64,000 nucleotides of DNA. Origin: Clostridia bacterium. GTDB taxonomy: Bacteria; Bacillota; Clostridia; Christensenellales; Aristaeellaceae. The notes under the pieces were generated by a model. That model was not told the DNA's origin. It was given only the letters and a program-made list of their open reading frames with translations, and did not search any database. Positions 43,204 to 51,556 of the stretch are shown here, piece by piece. Location: contig JAFYOR010000075.1 of NCBI GenBank assembly GCA_017547805.1, positions 21,880 through 85,879 on the forward strand. Direction: 5' to 3'. Within the stretch, counting starts at the first letter, position 1. Each line of letters opens with the position of its first letter. The position numbers and the translations under genes were made by a program.

Positions 43204-43626
43204 ATGAAAGACTGCAACTGCGGATACTGCGTCGGCGGCGAACCGCTGGCTAAGTTTGGCATCAAGATCTGTGACCTGACTGTCAGCCAGCTGATCCTCT
43301 TCAAGGAGCAGAGCCATCCGGGCCGCTGCATCGTGGCGTACAAGGATCACATCAGCGAGATTGTCAACATCACGGACGAAGAGCGCAATGCGTACTTTGC
43401 GGATGTTGCCCGCGCGGCGAAGGCTATCCATGCCGCCTTTGGTCCCAAGAAGGTCAATTACGGCGCATACGGCGATACTGGCTGCCACCTGCATTTCCAC
43501 CTCGTTCCCAAGTATGAGGACGATCCCTTTGAGTGGGGCGGCGTGTTCGCGATGAACCCGGACCGCAAATATCTCAGCGAGGAAGAGTATGCCGCGATGA
43601 TCGAAAAGATCAAGGCAAACCTGTAA
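43204..43626 (+). CDS. HIT family nucleotide hydrolase
   Basis: 140 aa. The histidine triad reads HLHFHLVPK (about 98-106). The N-terminus with CNCGYC may bind zinc. HIT proteins hydrolyse nucleoside phosphoramidates or dinucleotides. AGGAGGAGAT precedes the ATG. Separate from the upstream group by a ~110-bp gap. Confidence 0.93.
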   Translation: MKDCNCGYCVGGEPLAKFGIKICDLTVSQLILFKEQSHPGRCIVAYKDHISEIVNITDEERNAYFADVARAAKAIHAAFGPKKVNYGAYGDTGCHLHFHLVPKYEDDPFEWGGVFAMNPDRKYLSEEEYAAMIEKIKANL

Positions 43627-43683
43627 TCAAGCATACGGAGCCGTCGGTCAGCCGGCGGCTCTGTCAATAAAGGGGTGTTTTGC

Positions 43684-44217
43684 ATGAATACGCTGGAGGC
43701 CATCCATGCCCGTACGAGTTATCGCGGGCCGTATACCGACGCGCCGGTACCGCGCGAGGCGATCGTGAAGATCCTTGAAGCGGGCCTTGCGGCGCCTTCC
43801 GGCTGCAACAAGCAGACGACCAGCCTGATCGCCGTGGACGATCCTCAAGTGCTCAAAAAGCTGCATACGGTGATCGATCTTGAAAATGCAAAAACTGCGC
43901 CGGTGTGGATCTGCGTGCTGACGAAGCGGATCATTGCTTATCGCGATAAGTGCTTTGCGACGCAGGATTATTCTGCGGCCATCCAGAACATGCTGCTGGC
44001 GATCGTGGATCTTGGCTACGAAACCTGCTGGTACGAGGGACACATCACCGATGCCGACAGGATCGGCAGACAGATGGCCGATATGCTTGATGTGCCGCAG
44101 GATATGGAACTGGTATGCCTGCTTCCCGTCGGCGTTGCGGCGGAAAAGACGACGCGCCGGGAGAAAATGCCCTTTATGGAACGCGCGTGGTTCAATGGTT
44201 ACCGCAGGACGGAATGA
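43684..44217 (+). CDS. Nitroreductase family protein
   Basis: 177 aa from ATG 43684 (AAAGGGGTG upstream). FMN-binding features are the N-terminal IHARTSYRGPYTDAPVPREAI, the AAPSGCNKQTT loop and DYSAAIQNMLLAIVDLGYETCW. It reduces nitro or quinone compounds with NAD(P)H; natural substrate unknown. It ends 119 bp before the Spo0A-type gene. Confidence 0.92.
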   Translation: MNTLEAIHARTSYRGPYTDAPVPREAIVKILEAGLAAPSGCNKQTTSLIAVDDPQVLKKLHTVIDLENAKTAPVWICVLTKRIIAYRDKCFATQDYSAAIQNMLLAIVDLGYETCWYEGHITDADRIGRQMADMLDVPQDMELVCLLPVGVAAEKTTRREKMPFMERAWFNGYRRTE

Positions 44218-44272
44218 ACCGGATAAAACTGAATCAGCTGCCGAAAGGCAGCTTTTGTCGTTTTATGGGGAA

Positions 44273-44279
44273 TTCGACA
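44273..44279 (-). promoter_or_regulatory. Putative Spo0A (0A) box
   Basis: TTCGACA on the plus strand (TGTCGAA on the minus) is a perfect 7-mer 0A box, 58 bp before the Spo0A-type start codon; a half-matching TTTGTCG lies at 44254-44260. Autoregulation is plausible but a 7-mer can occur by chance. Confidence 0.45.
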
Positions 44280-44336
44280 AATTTCGCAGACAATCGGGCA
44301 TATAGGACGCTCAATCACAGGAACGGAGGAAGAAAA

Positions 44337-45083
44337 GTGAAACAGAAGATCGATGTGCTGTGCGCAGTGCGGGATGATGCGGCGATCCGCAGGATGATAC
44401 CGGCGATGGAAAACGCGCAAAGGTGTACATTCCGCATTGTATCAAGCGGAACGCAGGCGCTGCGGGCTGCGCAGCAGTATGCGCCGGACGTGCTCATTGC
44501 GGATGCGGTGCTTTCCGGGTGCGACGGACTGGCGCTTGTAGACCGGCTTGCATGGATGTTGGGCAGCCGGATGCCGCGTGTGATCGGCGGGTCGATGATG
44601 GCGTTTTCGGATGCTGCATTCCGGCGGCGCGGCGTTGCGAGGGTGGTGCGCGTACCGTGGGAAACGGCGCAGCTGGCCGAGGCGCTTCATGATGTGATTG
44701 AGGAAATTGATTCGCGGGTGGATTGGGAGAAAGCCTGCGATGGCTGCCGCCAGGCGGGGATGCTGCTCAATCAGCTGGGGATGCGAAGCGCGCTGCGCGG
44801 ATATACGTATCTTTCATGGGCTGCGGCGCTTGCGTCAAACAACGAATCCCGCCTGTATGCGCTTGGGGAGCGGATCTATACGCCGATCGCCGAAAAATAC
44901 GAAACGACGCCGCAAAACGTCGAACGGCTGATCCGTCATGCGCTGGAAAGCACGATGGACAGCGCGCGTGCGGAGGCGCTGTATGCGTTTTTCGGAAACA
45001 CAATCGACCCCACACGGGGAAAGCCCACCAATGCGCAGATGATCGGCATGCTGGCCCAGAAGGTGCGGGTGGGGGAAAAGTAA
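44337..45083 (+). CDS. spo0A: Spo0A-type sporulation response regulator with degenerate receiver
   Basis: 248 aa from GTG 44337 (GGAGG eight bases upstream). The C-terminal ~115 residues match the Spo0A DNA-binding domain: GMRSALRGYTYLSWAAALAS, YETTPQNVERLIRHALEST, KPTNAQMIGMLAQKVR. The N-terminal receiver keeps the phospho-acceptor position D56 (DVLIADAVLSGCDGL), but the acidic pair reads Val-Arg and the conserved Lys before Pro is Val (VRVPW). It may thus be activated without normal phosphorelay. Its last 246 bp and 105 bp of downstream DNA are repeated at 54731-55081. Confidence 0.85.
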   Translation: MKQKIDVLCAVRDDAAIRRMIPAMENAQRCTFRIVSSGTQALRAAQQYAPDVLIADAVLSGCDGLALVDRLAWMLGSRMPRVIGGSMMAFSDAAFRRRGVARVVRVPWETAQLAEALHDVIEEIDSRVDWEKACDGCRQAGMLLNQLGMRSALRGYTYLSWAAALASNNESRLYALGERIYTPIAEKYETTPQNVERLIRHALESTMDSARAEALYAFFGNTIDPTRGKPTNAQMIGMLAQKVRVGEK

Positions 45084-45188
45084 AGAATAGCAGGAAAAAC
45101 AGGGCGGGAGAGAAGAGCGGGCCAGCCCAATCAATCTTCAGAAAACCGATCAATGCTTTGTTTTGCATAGCCAATCAATACCTTTGCT
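44838..45188. repeat. 351-bp direct repeat, left copy (spo0A 3' end plus downstream)
   Basis: Aligns without gaps to 54731-55081 (offset 9,893) with roughly nine mismatches, most of them silent in the gene. It covers the spo0A codons from NNESRLYALG to the stop and 105 bp beyond, including three CC(A/G)ATCAAT words. The two copies bound a 9.9-kb element whose insertion replaced the end of the target gene. Confidence 0.9.
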
Positions 45189-45214
45189 TTTGCGCATTTT
45201 CGTATCCAATCAAT
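45127..45214 (+). repeat. CC(A/G)ATCAAT direct repeats (iterons)
   Basis: CCAATCAAT at 45127, CCGATCAAT at 45146, CCAATCAAT at 45171 and CCAATCAAT at 45206. The first three are inside the 351-bp repeat and recur at 55020, 55039 and 55064; the fourth is only on the element side, 35 bp before a recombinase-like gene. The pattern fits arm-type recombinase binding sites. Confidence 0.7.
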
Positions 45215-45248
45215 ACGCGGAAACGTGCTGAAGGAAAGGTGTTTTTTG

Positions 45249-45443
45249 ATGAAATTCGAGCCAACCATCAATTTGTATCTGGAATATTGCATGAGCAGGC
45301 AATTGCGGCCCAGAACGCTTCGGTCCTATGAACAGACGATCCGGCTCTTTGCTGTCTGGCTCAGGGAAACGCAGGCGATTGAGGATATTGAGGATGTGAA
45401 AGACAGTACGGTTCGCAGGTATATCATTATCAAAAACCGATAA
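45249..45443 (+). pseudogene. Truncated tyrosine recombinase (N-terminal domain only)
   Basis: 64 aa matching the SAM-like core-binding domain of XerD/integrase proteins (MKFEPTINLYLEYCMSRQLR, RTLRSYEQTIRLFAVWL, VRRYI). The catalytic domain with R-H-R-Y is absent and no continuation is seen in other frames. AAGGAAAGGTG precedes the ATG. As the first gene inside the direct repeats it is the likely remnant of the enzyme that inserted the element, or a small DNA-binding leftover. Confidence 0.75.
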
Positions 45444-45463
45444 ATCATGATCAAAGCAATGAA

Positions 45464-45802
45464 ATGAGCGCGTGTCATGGCAAGAAAACAGACGGAGAAA
45501 ATAAGAGCCGTCCAGGGTTATTCGGGACGACAGTGCATTACGACGAGAAGGGACGCAAGATCGGAGAAAGCCGCCCAGGGCTGTTCGGTGATTCGGTGCA
45601 TTATGACGCCAAAGGCAAGAAGGTAGGCACGAGCCGTTATGGCTTTTTCGGAGACAGGAATCACTACGACGCCCGAGGCAAGCGCGTAGGCAAAACACAG
45701 GATGGATTCTTCGACGACAAGATCCATCGCGATGCAGGTGGTAAGCAGGTAGAGCAAGAGCAGACCAAGCTTCTGAGGCAGAATGGATACGGAGATCGAT
45801 AG
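45464..45802 (+). CDS. Protein of four 21-residue VHYD repeats
   Basis: 112 aa. After a short charged start, exactly four 21-residue units follow: consensus S-R-x-G-(L/F)-F-G-x-x-x-H-Y-D-x-(K/R)-G-(K/R)-(K/R)-(V/I)-G-x, the last one decayed (TQDGFFDDKIHRDAGG). No ribosome site fits the ATG, so the N-terminus may be lost. Hydrophilic and basic; no function can be assigned. Lies between the recombinase fragment and the muropeptide operon. Confidence 0.55.
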   Translation: MSACHGKKTDGENKSRPGLFGTTVHYDEKGRKIGESRPGLFGDSVHYDAKGKKVGTSRYGFFGDRNHYDARGKRVGKTQDGFFDDKIHRDAGGKQVEQEQTKLLRQNGYGDR

Positions 45803-46150
45803 ATGAAATAAGAGCAGTGTGCAGCATGCTGCTTATTATTTGTGCCCAAAACGCAAAGTTCTACAAGGAGATGCGGCATATCAAGATACACTTGACAGGA
45901 TCCTTGCTACTTCAATATATTTGAACCAAATAATAAAAATGCATCATGGCCACTGAAATAGGTGCTGTTTTTTGGTGCTTGTTATTAAAAATGCAAATGC
46001 TTTGTTTGAATTAATTTCCAAAAAGCTATATACTTAATACAAGAATTGAGAATGTAAGTCATTTGTGAGTTGCGTACATCCTGTGATTGAAAATACATAG
46101 AAATGATTTTATTTATATAAATGTTTTTGTGAACAACGAGGAGGGTGTTC
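45803..46150. other. AT-rich intergenic region, probably the operon promoter
   Basis: No gene seen. A TTTGAATTAATTT..TATATAC stretch around 46005-46035 may hold a promoter for the regulator gene; spacing is not ideal. No terminator hairpin is obvious. Confidence 0.4.
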
Positions 46151-47107
46151 ATGCCGAATATAACCGGTGACATTGAAAGATTGACCCTGAACTTGTTGGA
46201 CTTAGATGTTGCCAGTCAAATCGCGCGTGCATTGTCTGCGCCTAAAAGACTTGAAATACTGCGTTTGCTGAGCCAAAAGAACGTCATGAGCGTCAATGAA
46301 ATCTCTCAGACGTTGGGTATCCCTCTTTCTTCCACCTCGGTTCATATCAATATTCTGGAAGCTGCTGATCTAATTAGTTGTGAAAAAATGTCCAGCATTC
46401 ATGGCGCTGTGAAAATGTGCAGCCGAAAGCGAAGCGGCATTTTGTTTAATCTTTGTGAAGCTCCGCCTCAGCGCATAAAGCAATTTGTGCAATCCATGCC
46501 CATTGGCGCATACAGTCAAGCCGAAGCAATTCATGAACCGTGCGGTCTTGCTTCGCGCGTTGGGCCGATCGGCGTGTACAACCTGCCCAGCTGTTTCCAT
46601 CTTCCGGAAAGGCTGGATGCGCAGGTTCTCTGGCTGCAGAGCGGAAGCTTGTGCTATCACTTTTCTACGTTGTTGGATGCCAGCATTGATCCGGAATATC
46701 TGGAGCTTTCTTTTGAGATTTGTAATAATGCGCAGCTCGAAGCGCCCGTGTGGGAAAACGAATTGCGCGTGTATATTAACGGACAACTGCTTGGCAGCAG
46801 TACATGCTCCTGCGATAATGAAGGCAGAAGAGGCAAATTGAATCCGTCTTGGTGGCCGGATGTGGCTACTCAGTACGGCGAATTGCAGAAGTGGCGCGTG
46901 ACCAAAAACGGAACATATCTGCAGGATAAAAAGATTTCTGGAGTGAGGTTGCAGGATCTTCAGCTTGTTGGTTCCCCTCGGATCAATGTGCTTTTGAATG
47001 TGCCAAGAGATAATGGCGATTATTCCGGAATCAATCTGTTTGGCACAGGCTTTGGCGATTACAATCAGGCCATACAACTGATCATCGGCTATCAGTCCGA
47101 GGAATAA
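46151..47107 (+). CDS. ArsR-type HTH transcriptional regulator with C-terminal sensor domain
   Basis: 318 aa from ATG 46151 after GAGGAGGG. Residues 18-95 form an ArsR-like winged helix (QIARALSAPKRLEILRLLSQ, VNEISQTLGIPLSSTSVHIN). The rest looks like a beta-rich ligand domain (WLQSGSLCYHF, ELRVYINGQLLGSST, SPRINVLLNVPRDNG). It is the first gene of the sugar-uptake cluster and presumably controls it in response to a muropeptide or sugar (inference). Confidence 0.82.
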   Translation: MPNITGDIERLTLNLLDLDVASQIARALSAPKRLEILRLLSQKNVMSVNEISQTLGIPLSSTSVHINILEAADLISCEKMSSIHGAVKMCSRKRSGILFNLCEAPPQRIKQFVQSMPIGAYSQAEAIHEPCGLASRVGPIGVYNLPSCFHLPERLDAQVLWLQSGSLCYHFSTLLDASIDPEYLELSFEICNNAQLEAPVWENELRVYINGQLLGSSTCSCDNEGRRGKLNPSWWPDVATQYGELQKWRVTKNGTYLQDKKISGVRLQDLQLVGSPRINVLLNVPRDNGDYSGINLFGTGFGDYNQAIQLIIGYQSEE

Positions 47108-47259
47108 AACCGGCATGCTACCGGCAGCATCAACGACAAAGCGTTGGTAATTTCAGCCTTTTGTACACGGGATAATAGTCTGCGAAAAGATTTGCATTGG
47201 CAAAAACATAAAGCCGTAGTTTCAAGCGTTCACCATCGTCTGAAAAGGAGGGCATGCTT

Positions 47260-48429
47260 ATGAAAGCGCATATTCTCAGCGGAATTGACCGCATTGATAC
47301 CGTGGCTCATTTGCTTGAGGGCAAGCGTGTCGGCCTGATGACCAATCCTACTGGCATAGACCATGATTTTAACAGCACCATTGACGTGGTGGCCGGGAAG
47401 TTTAACCTGACCGCGTTGTATGCTGTGGAGCATGGTATTCGCGGCAACATTCAGGCTGGCGAGCATGTTGAAAATTGCGTGGACGAGGCGACCGGCGTCA
47501 TCGTTTATAGCGCATACGGCAAGGACAGCCATTTTTCTCAGGAGATGCTCGATGCATTTGACGTGCTGATTTTCGATATTCAGGACGTCGGCGCACGTTT
47601 CTATACATATATGTACTCCATGGCATATGCGCTTGAGGCCTGCAACCGCGCGGGAAAAGCGATGATTGTTCTGGATCGCGTTAATCCGATTGGCGGAATC
47701 AAGACTTGCGGTACGATCCATAACCGGAAATTCAGTTCCTTTGTTGGCGATTATGAAATTCCAACGCAGCATGCGCTGACAATTGGCGAAATGGCGCTGT
47801 ATGTCAAGGATTATCTTCAGCTTGACCAGGTTGAATTGACTGTGGTTCATCTGGAAGGCTGGAAGCGCAGCATGCGTCTTGATGAAACGGATCTGCCGTG
47901 GGTAGCGCCTTCTCCCAATCTGGCGACGCTGGATGCGGCGACCACGTATATCGGTACCTGCGTATTTGAAGGAACCAACATCAGCGAAGGACGCGGCACA
48001 ACGCAGCCCTTCCAGGTTGTTGGAGCGCCGTTCCTGAACGGCGAAAAGCTGGCTGCCAGCGCCAATGCGCATGGGCTGCAAGGCGTGCATTTCCGTCCCA
48101 CATCCTTCTGTCCGACATTCAGCAAACACAAGGGTGAATTGTGCCACGGCGTGCAGGTGCATGTGACCGACGTTGAAACTGTAAACATGTTTGAAGCGGG
48201 TCTTGTTTTGCTGGATGAAATCCGCGCTCAGGCAGGGGAGAAGTTTGAGTTCCTCTATTACGGCATCGAGGTGGAGGGAGAAACGGTCAATTCTTATTTC
48301 CTTGACAAGCTGTTGGGTACGGATGATTATCGTCTTGGCAGAAAAACGACGCAGGAACTGATTGACGCTCACAAACCGGGCGTAGAAGCATTTACTTTGG
48401 CAAGCAAGAAGTACCGCCTGTATGACTGA
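47260..48429 (+). CDS. namZ: NamZ-like exo-beta-N-acetylmuramidase (GH171, DUF1343)
   Basis: 389 aa from ATG 47260. The family motifs are complete: GKRVGLMTNPTGID, YAVEHGIRGNIQAGE (EHG motif), FDIQDVGARFYTYMYSMAYA, DRVNPIGG, NISEGRGTTQPFQVVGAPF. NamZ releases MurNAc from the end of peptidoglycan-derived glycans. No signal peptide is present, so it would act in the cytoplasm on imported sugars. AAGGAGGG sets the start. A divergent second copy lies at 53266. Confidence 0.9.
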   Translation: MKAHILSGIDRIDTVAHLLEGKRVGLMTNPTGIDHDFNSTIDVVAGKFNLTALYAVEHGIRGNIQAGEHVENCVDEATGVIVYSAYGKDSHFSQEMLDAFDVLIFDIQDVGARFYTYMYSMAYALEACNRAGKAMIVLDRVNPIGGIKTCGTIHNRKFSSFVGDYEIPTQHALTIGEMALYVKDYLQLDQVELTVVHLEGWKRSMRLDETDLPWVAPSPNLATLDAATTYIGTCVFEGTNISEGRGTTQPFQVVGAPFLNGEKLAASANAHGLQGVHFRPTSFCPTFSKHKGELCHGVQVHVTDVETVNMFEAGLVLLDEIRAQAGEKFEFLYYGIEVEGETVNSYFLDKLLGTDDYRLGRKTTQELIDAHKPGVEAFTLASKKYRLYD

Positions 48430-48441
48430 GGAGGTTTGAAG

Positions 48442-49521
48442 ATGAATTGGAAGATTCACCCGCTGGTTCCTGATGACGCGCAGGAGGCGCTTGACCTGCT
48501 GAAAACCCTTTCGGATAATGGCGAAGTGCTCTACAAGCCGCTGGAGAAAGAAGACTTTCTAAACCGATTCTTTGGTGAAAAGCGCTGGGGTTTTATCGCG
48601 CGCAATGAAGATGGAAAGCTGTGCGGCTTTGTTCACGCGGCCGCTAAGATAAGCTTTCTCACAGGCGAAACGGAGGAAAATACGCCGCTTTATCTGACGA
48701 TGCTGCTCGTTGCTGCGGACTGCCGCCGGCAGGGCATTGGTCAGGCGCTGCTTGATGCTGTGAAGGCGCTTGGCGCAGAGGTTGGAAAAAAGACGCTTGT
48801 CGTCAGCGGCGATAATCCTGTGCATCTGGCGTGGCTCATTCCGGGCGCTAACGGTCATGATCATAACAACGCGCCGGGTGTCGATAAAAACGGCATGGGC
48901 TATGATTTCCTGATGAAGCGCGGTTTTGCGGATGATTTCCACGAGATTTCGATGTATCTGAATCTGAGCCATTACAAGTGGGATGAAAAGCTTGACGGCA
49001 TGATTGCAAAGCTCGCAGAAGAGGGTATTCGTGTCGGTCGCTGGGAACTTGGACTTGGCGAAGACTATAACGGCATGTGTGACCGTGTGGGCAGCGAGTA
49101 CTGGCGCAATGTGCTCAAGTGTGAAATCGCGGCCTGGCATGCCGGTCAGCCCAATGCAGATCCTGAACTCTGGGTGGATGGCGTGAAGCCTGCAGGACCC
49201 AGACCGCTGCTGACGGCGACTAAGGGCAATGCAATTGTCGGTTTTACGGGTCCTGTTGATCTGCAGAAGAGCGGACGCGGATGGTTTACGGGCATCTGCA
49301 CGGATCCTGACTTTGGCGGACGCGGCATTGCCTCCGTGTTGTTTAACATGTTGATGTGCGAATTCGTGGATGAAGGCGCACAATTCTGTTCGCTCTTTAC
49401 CGGCCTTGACAACCATGCGCAGAAGATTTACCGTCGTGCCGGCCTTGATGTGGTGGCGCATTTTGCGGTGATCTCTTGTCCGCTTGATGGCGGCGAACGC
49501 TATGAGAAGCGTTATTTCTGA
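48442..49521 (+). CDS. Tandem GNAT acetyltransferase
   Basis: 359 aa with two GNAT folds. The first has LLVAADCRRQGIGQALLDAV (acetyl-CoA loop RRQGIG, about 98-103). The second has TDPDFGGRGIASVLFNMLM (GGRGIA, about 292-297). GAGGAGG precedes the ATG, 12 bp after NamZ. Given the operon it may N-acetylate an amino sugar or a peptide stem, but the substrate is inferred from context only. Confidence 0.85.
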   Translation: MNWKIHPLVPDDAQEALDLLKTLSDNGEVLYKPLEKEDFLNRFFGEKRWGFIARNEDGKLCGFVHAAAKISFLTGETEENTPLYLTMLLVAADCRRQGIGQALLDAVKALGAEVGKKTLVVSGDNPVHLAWLIPGANGHDHNNAPGVDKNGMGYDFLMKRGFADDFHEISMYLNLSHYKWDEKLDGMIAKLAEEGIRVGRWELGLGEDYNGMCDRVGSEYWRNVLKCEIAAWHAGQPNADPELWVDGVKPAGPRPLLTATKGNAIVGFTGPVDLQKSGRGWFTGICTDPDFGGRGIASVLFNMLMCEFVDEGAQFCSLFTGLDNHAQKIYRRAGLDVVAHFAVISCPLDGGERYEKRYF

Positions 49522-49580
49522 CATGGCGGAATATAGAAAGACCGACTTATCACTGGATTGTGGAGATTGGAGGGATACCC

Positions 49581-50543
49581 GTGAACGCAGCTGCAAAGAA
49601 TCGGGAACCCAAGCAGAATATTTTTAATTCCAAACGGGTTCGTGCCCGTGTCCTTCAGAACATATGGCGTAACCGCTATATCTATCTGATGGTGATCCCG
49701 GTGATCATCTACTTTGTGCTGCTTAAGTATATGCCGATGTGGTTCCTGCGCAGCGCATTCTATGATTACAAGCTGCTCAAGGGCTTTGATTCCAAGTTTG
49801 TTGGTCTTAAGTGGTTTGAACGTCTGTTTACCAATCCAAATCTGATGACCTATATCGGCAATACCCTTAAGCTGAACTTCGCTGCGCTTGTTTTACTGTT
49901 CCCTGCGCCGCTGGTTTTTGCGTTGGCGCTCAAGGAACTGCGCAGCAAACGCTTCATGAAGACGGTGCAGACGATTTCGTATCTGCCGCACTTCGTATCC
50001 ACGGTCGTTCTGGTGTCCATGATCAGCACGATCTGTTCTCCGGATTACGGCACGCTGGCTAAGATTGCGAAAATGCTGGGAACAAAGCCCATCAGCTTTA
50101 TGACGATTCCGGAGTATTTTGTTCCGGTGAGCGTCGTGTCCGGTTTCTGGCAGTCAGTCGGCTGGGAGAGCGTCATTTTCTATTCAACGCTCATGGGCAT
50201 CGATCAGGTGCTCTATGAGGCGGCGAAGATCGACGGCGCCAACCGCTGGCAGCAGATTCTGCATGTCAGCCTGCCGGGCGTGGCCAACACGTTCGTCCTG
50301 CTTCTGATCATGCATGTAGGTCAGATGCTCAATGTCAACTTTGAAAAGGTGTATCTGATGCAGAACAACCTGAACCTCTCTGCATCGGAAATGCTGCCCA
50401 CGTTCACGTACAAAACCGGTATGGAAAGCCATAATTACGGTTATGCCACTGCTGCAGGCCTCTTTAATTCGGTTGTCAGCGTTGCGCTGGTGTATATCGC
50501 CAATGCTATCAGTCGTAAGGTCGGCGAGACCTCGTTGTTCTAA
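49581..50543 (+). CDS. ABC transporter permease, LplB-type (CUT1)
   Basis: 320 aa from GTG 49581 (GGAGGG upstream) with six membrane spans. The binding-protein-dependent EAA loop reads YEAAKIDGANRWQQILHVSLPG. N-terminal NRYIYLMVIPVIIYF and GLKWFERLF are typical for the LplB/YteP subfamily that imports oligosaccharides. It pairs with the next permease. No ATPase gene is in the cluster; such systems usually share an MsmX-like ATPase. Confidence 0.93.
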   Translation: MNAAAKNREPKQNIFNSKRVRARVLQNIWRNRYIYLMVIPVIIYFVLLKYMPMWFLRSAFYDYKLLKGFDSKFVGLKWFERLFTNPNLMTYIGNTLKLNFAALVLLFPAPLVFALALKELRSKRFMKTVQTISYLPHFVSTVVLVSMISTICSPDYGTLAKIAKMLGTKPISFMTIPEYFVPVSVVSGFWQSVGWESVIFYSTLMGIDQVLYEAAKIDGANRWQQILHVSLPGVANTFVLLLIMHVGQMLNVNFEKVYLMQNNLNLSASEMLPTFTYKTGMESHNYGYATAAGLFNSVVSVALVYIANAISRKVGETSLF

Positions 50544-50557
50544 GGAAGGGGGGACGT

Positions 50558-51490
50558 ATGATGGCACAGACCACGATGAAGAAGCGCCGCAAGAACGGCG
50601 ATTTCATCCGCAGAAGCACAGGGGACAAGATCGCCGATGCGATTTTGAATGTTACGATGTTCCTCATGCTGTGCTTTATTCTGTATCCTCTGCTCAATAT
50701 GTTCTCGATCTCCCTGAGCAATGAGTACGCCGTTCTGCGCGCGGACGTCACGTTTTATCCCATTGGATTCAATCCGCAGGCATATGATCTGATTTTCAAG
50801 AGTCAGGATTTGTGGCGTTCTTTCGGCAATAGTATCTTTGTTGCTGCTGCGGGCTGTGTGCTCAGCTTGATCGGCCTTTGCATCGCAGCTTATCCGCTGG
50901 CGTTTGGTCATTTCTACGGCAAGCGGTTTTACAGCCTGTTCATCCTCTTTACGATGTGGTTCAACGGCGGCATCATCCCGCAGTTCCTGACCATCCGTGA
51001 GCTGGGGCTGTATAATACGCACTGGGCGCTGATTCTCAATGTACTGCTCAGCGCATATAACATCGTGATTGTACGCAGCTATTTCCAGTCGATTCCGCTG
51101 GAGATCGTTGAGAGCGCACATATCGATGGCGCGAACGATTTCCTCATTCTCTTCAAGCTTATCATTCCGCTCTCCAAGCCGGTGCTTGCGACGGTGGCGA
51201 TGTGGATCATCGTTGGCCACTGGAATGACTACCTTAATCCGCTGATGTTCCTCAGCGACCGAGAAAACTATACGCTGCAGATGATCCTCAAGGAACTGGT
51301 GCTCAACGCAGAATCGTCCATTCATAACATTTCCATGACGGGCACCAAGCAGACCAGCGGCGCTGTGGCGCTGGGTCAGCAGACCCGAAATGCAGTTCTC
51401 GTTGTGGCGATGGTTCCGATGCTGATCGTATTCCCGTTTGTTCAGCGCTACTTTGTCAGCGGCGTTATGCTCGGTTCCGTGAAGGGCTGA
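50558..51490 (+). CDS. ABC transporter permease, YtcP/YtdP-type (CUT1)
   Basis: 310 aa, six spans. GDKIADAILNVTMFLMLCFI, the SNEYAVLRADVTFYPIGFN motif and the EAA-type loop ESAHIDGANDFLILFKLIIPLS mark the second permease of LplABC-like importers. GGGGGG lies just before two ATG codons at 50558 and 50561. Starts 14 bp after the first permease. Confidence 0.93.
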   Translation: MMAQTTMKKRRKNGDFIRRSTGDKIADAILNVTMFLMLCFILYPLLNMFSISLSNEYAVLRADVTFYPIGFNPQAYDLIFKSQDLWRSFGNSIFVAAAGCVLSLIGLCIAAYPLAFGHFYGKRFYSLFILFTMWFNGGIIPQFLTIRELGLYNTHWALILNVLLSAYNIVIVRSYFQSIPLEIVESAHIDGANDFLILFKLIIPLSKPVLATVAMWIIVGHWNDYLNPLMFLSDRENYTLQMILKELVLNAESSIHNISMTGTKQTSGAVALGQQTRNAVLVVAMVPMLIVFPFVQRYFVSGVMLGSVKG

Positions 51491-51556
51491 TGCCCCAAAA
51501 TTTGTTATTTCCACAGGCGTTGGTCCTGTGAGAATAAAATAAAAGGAGGTACCCCT

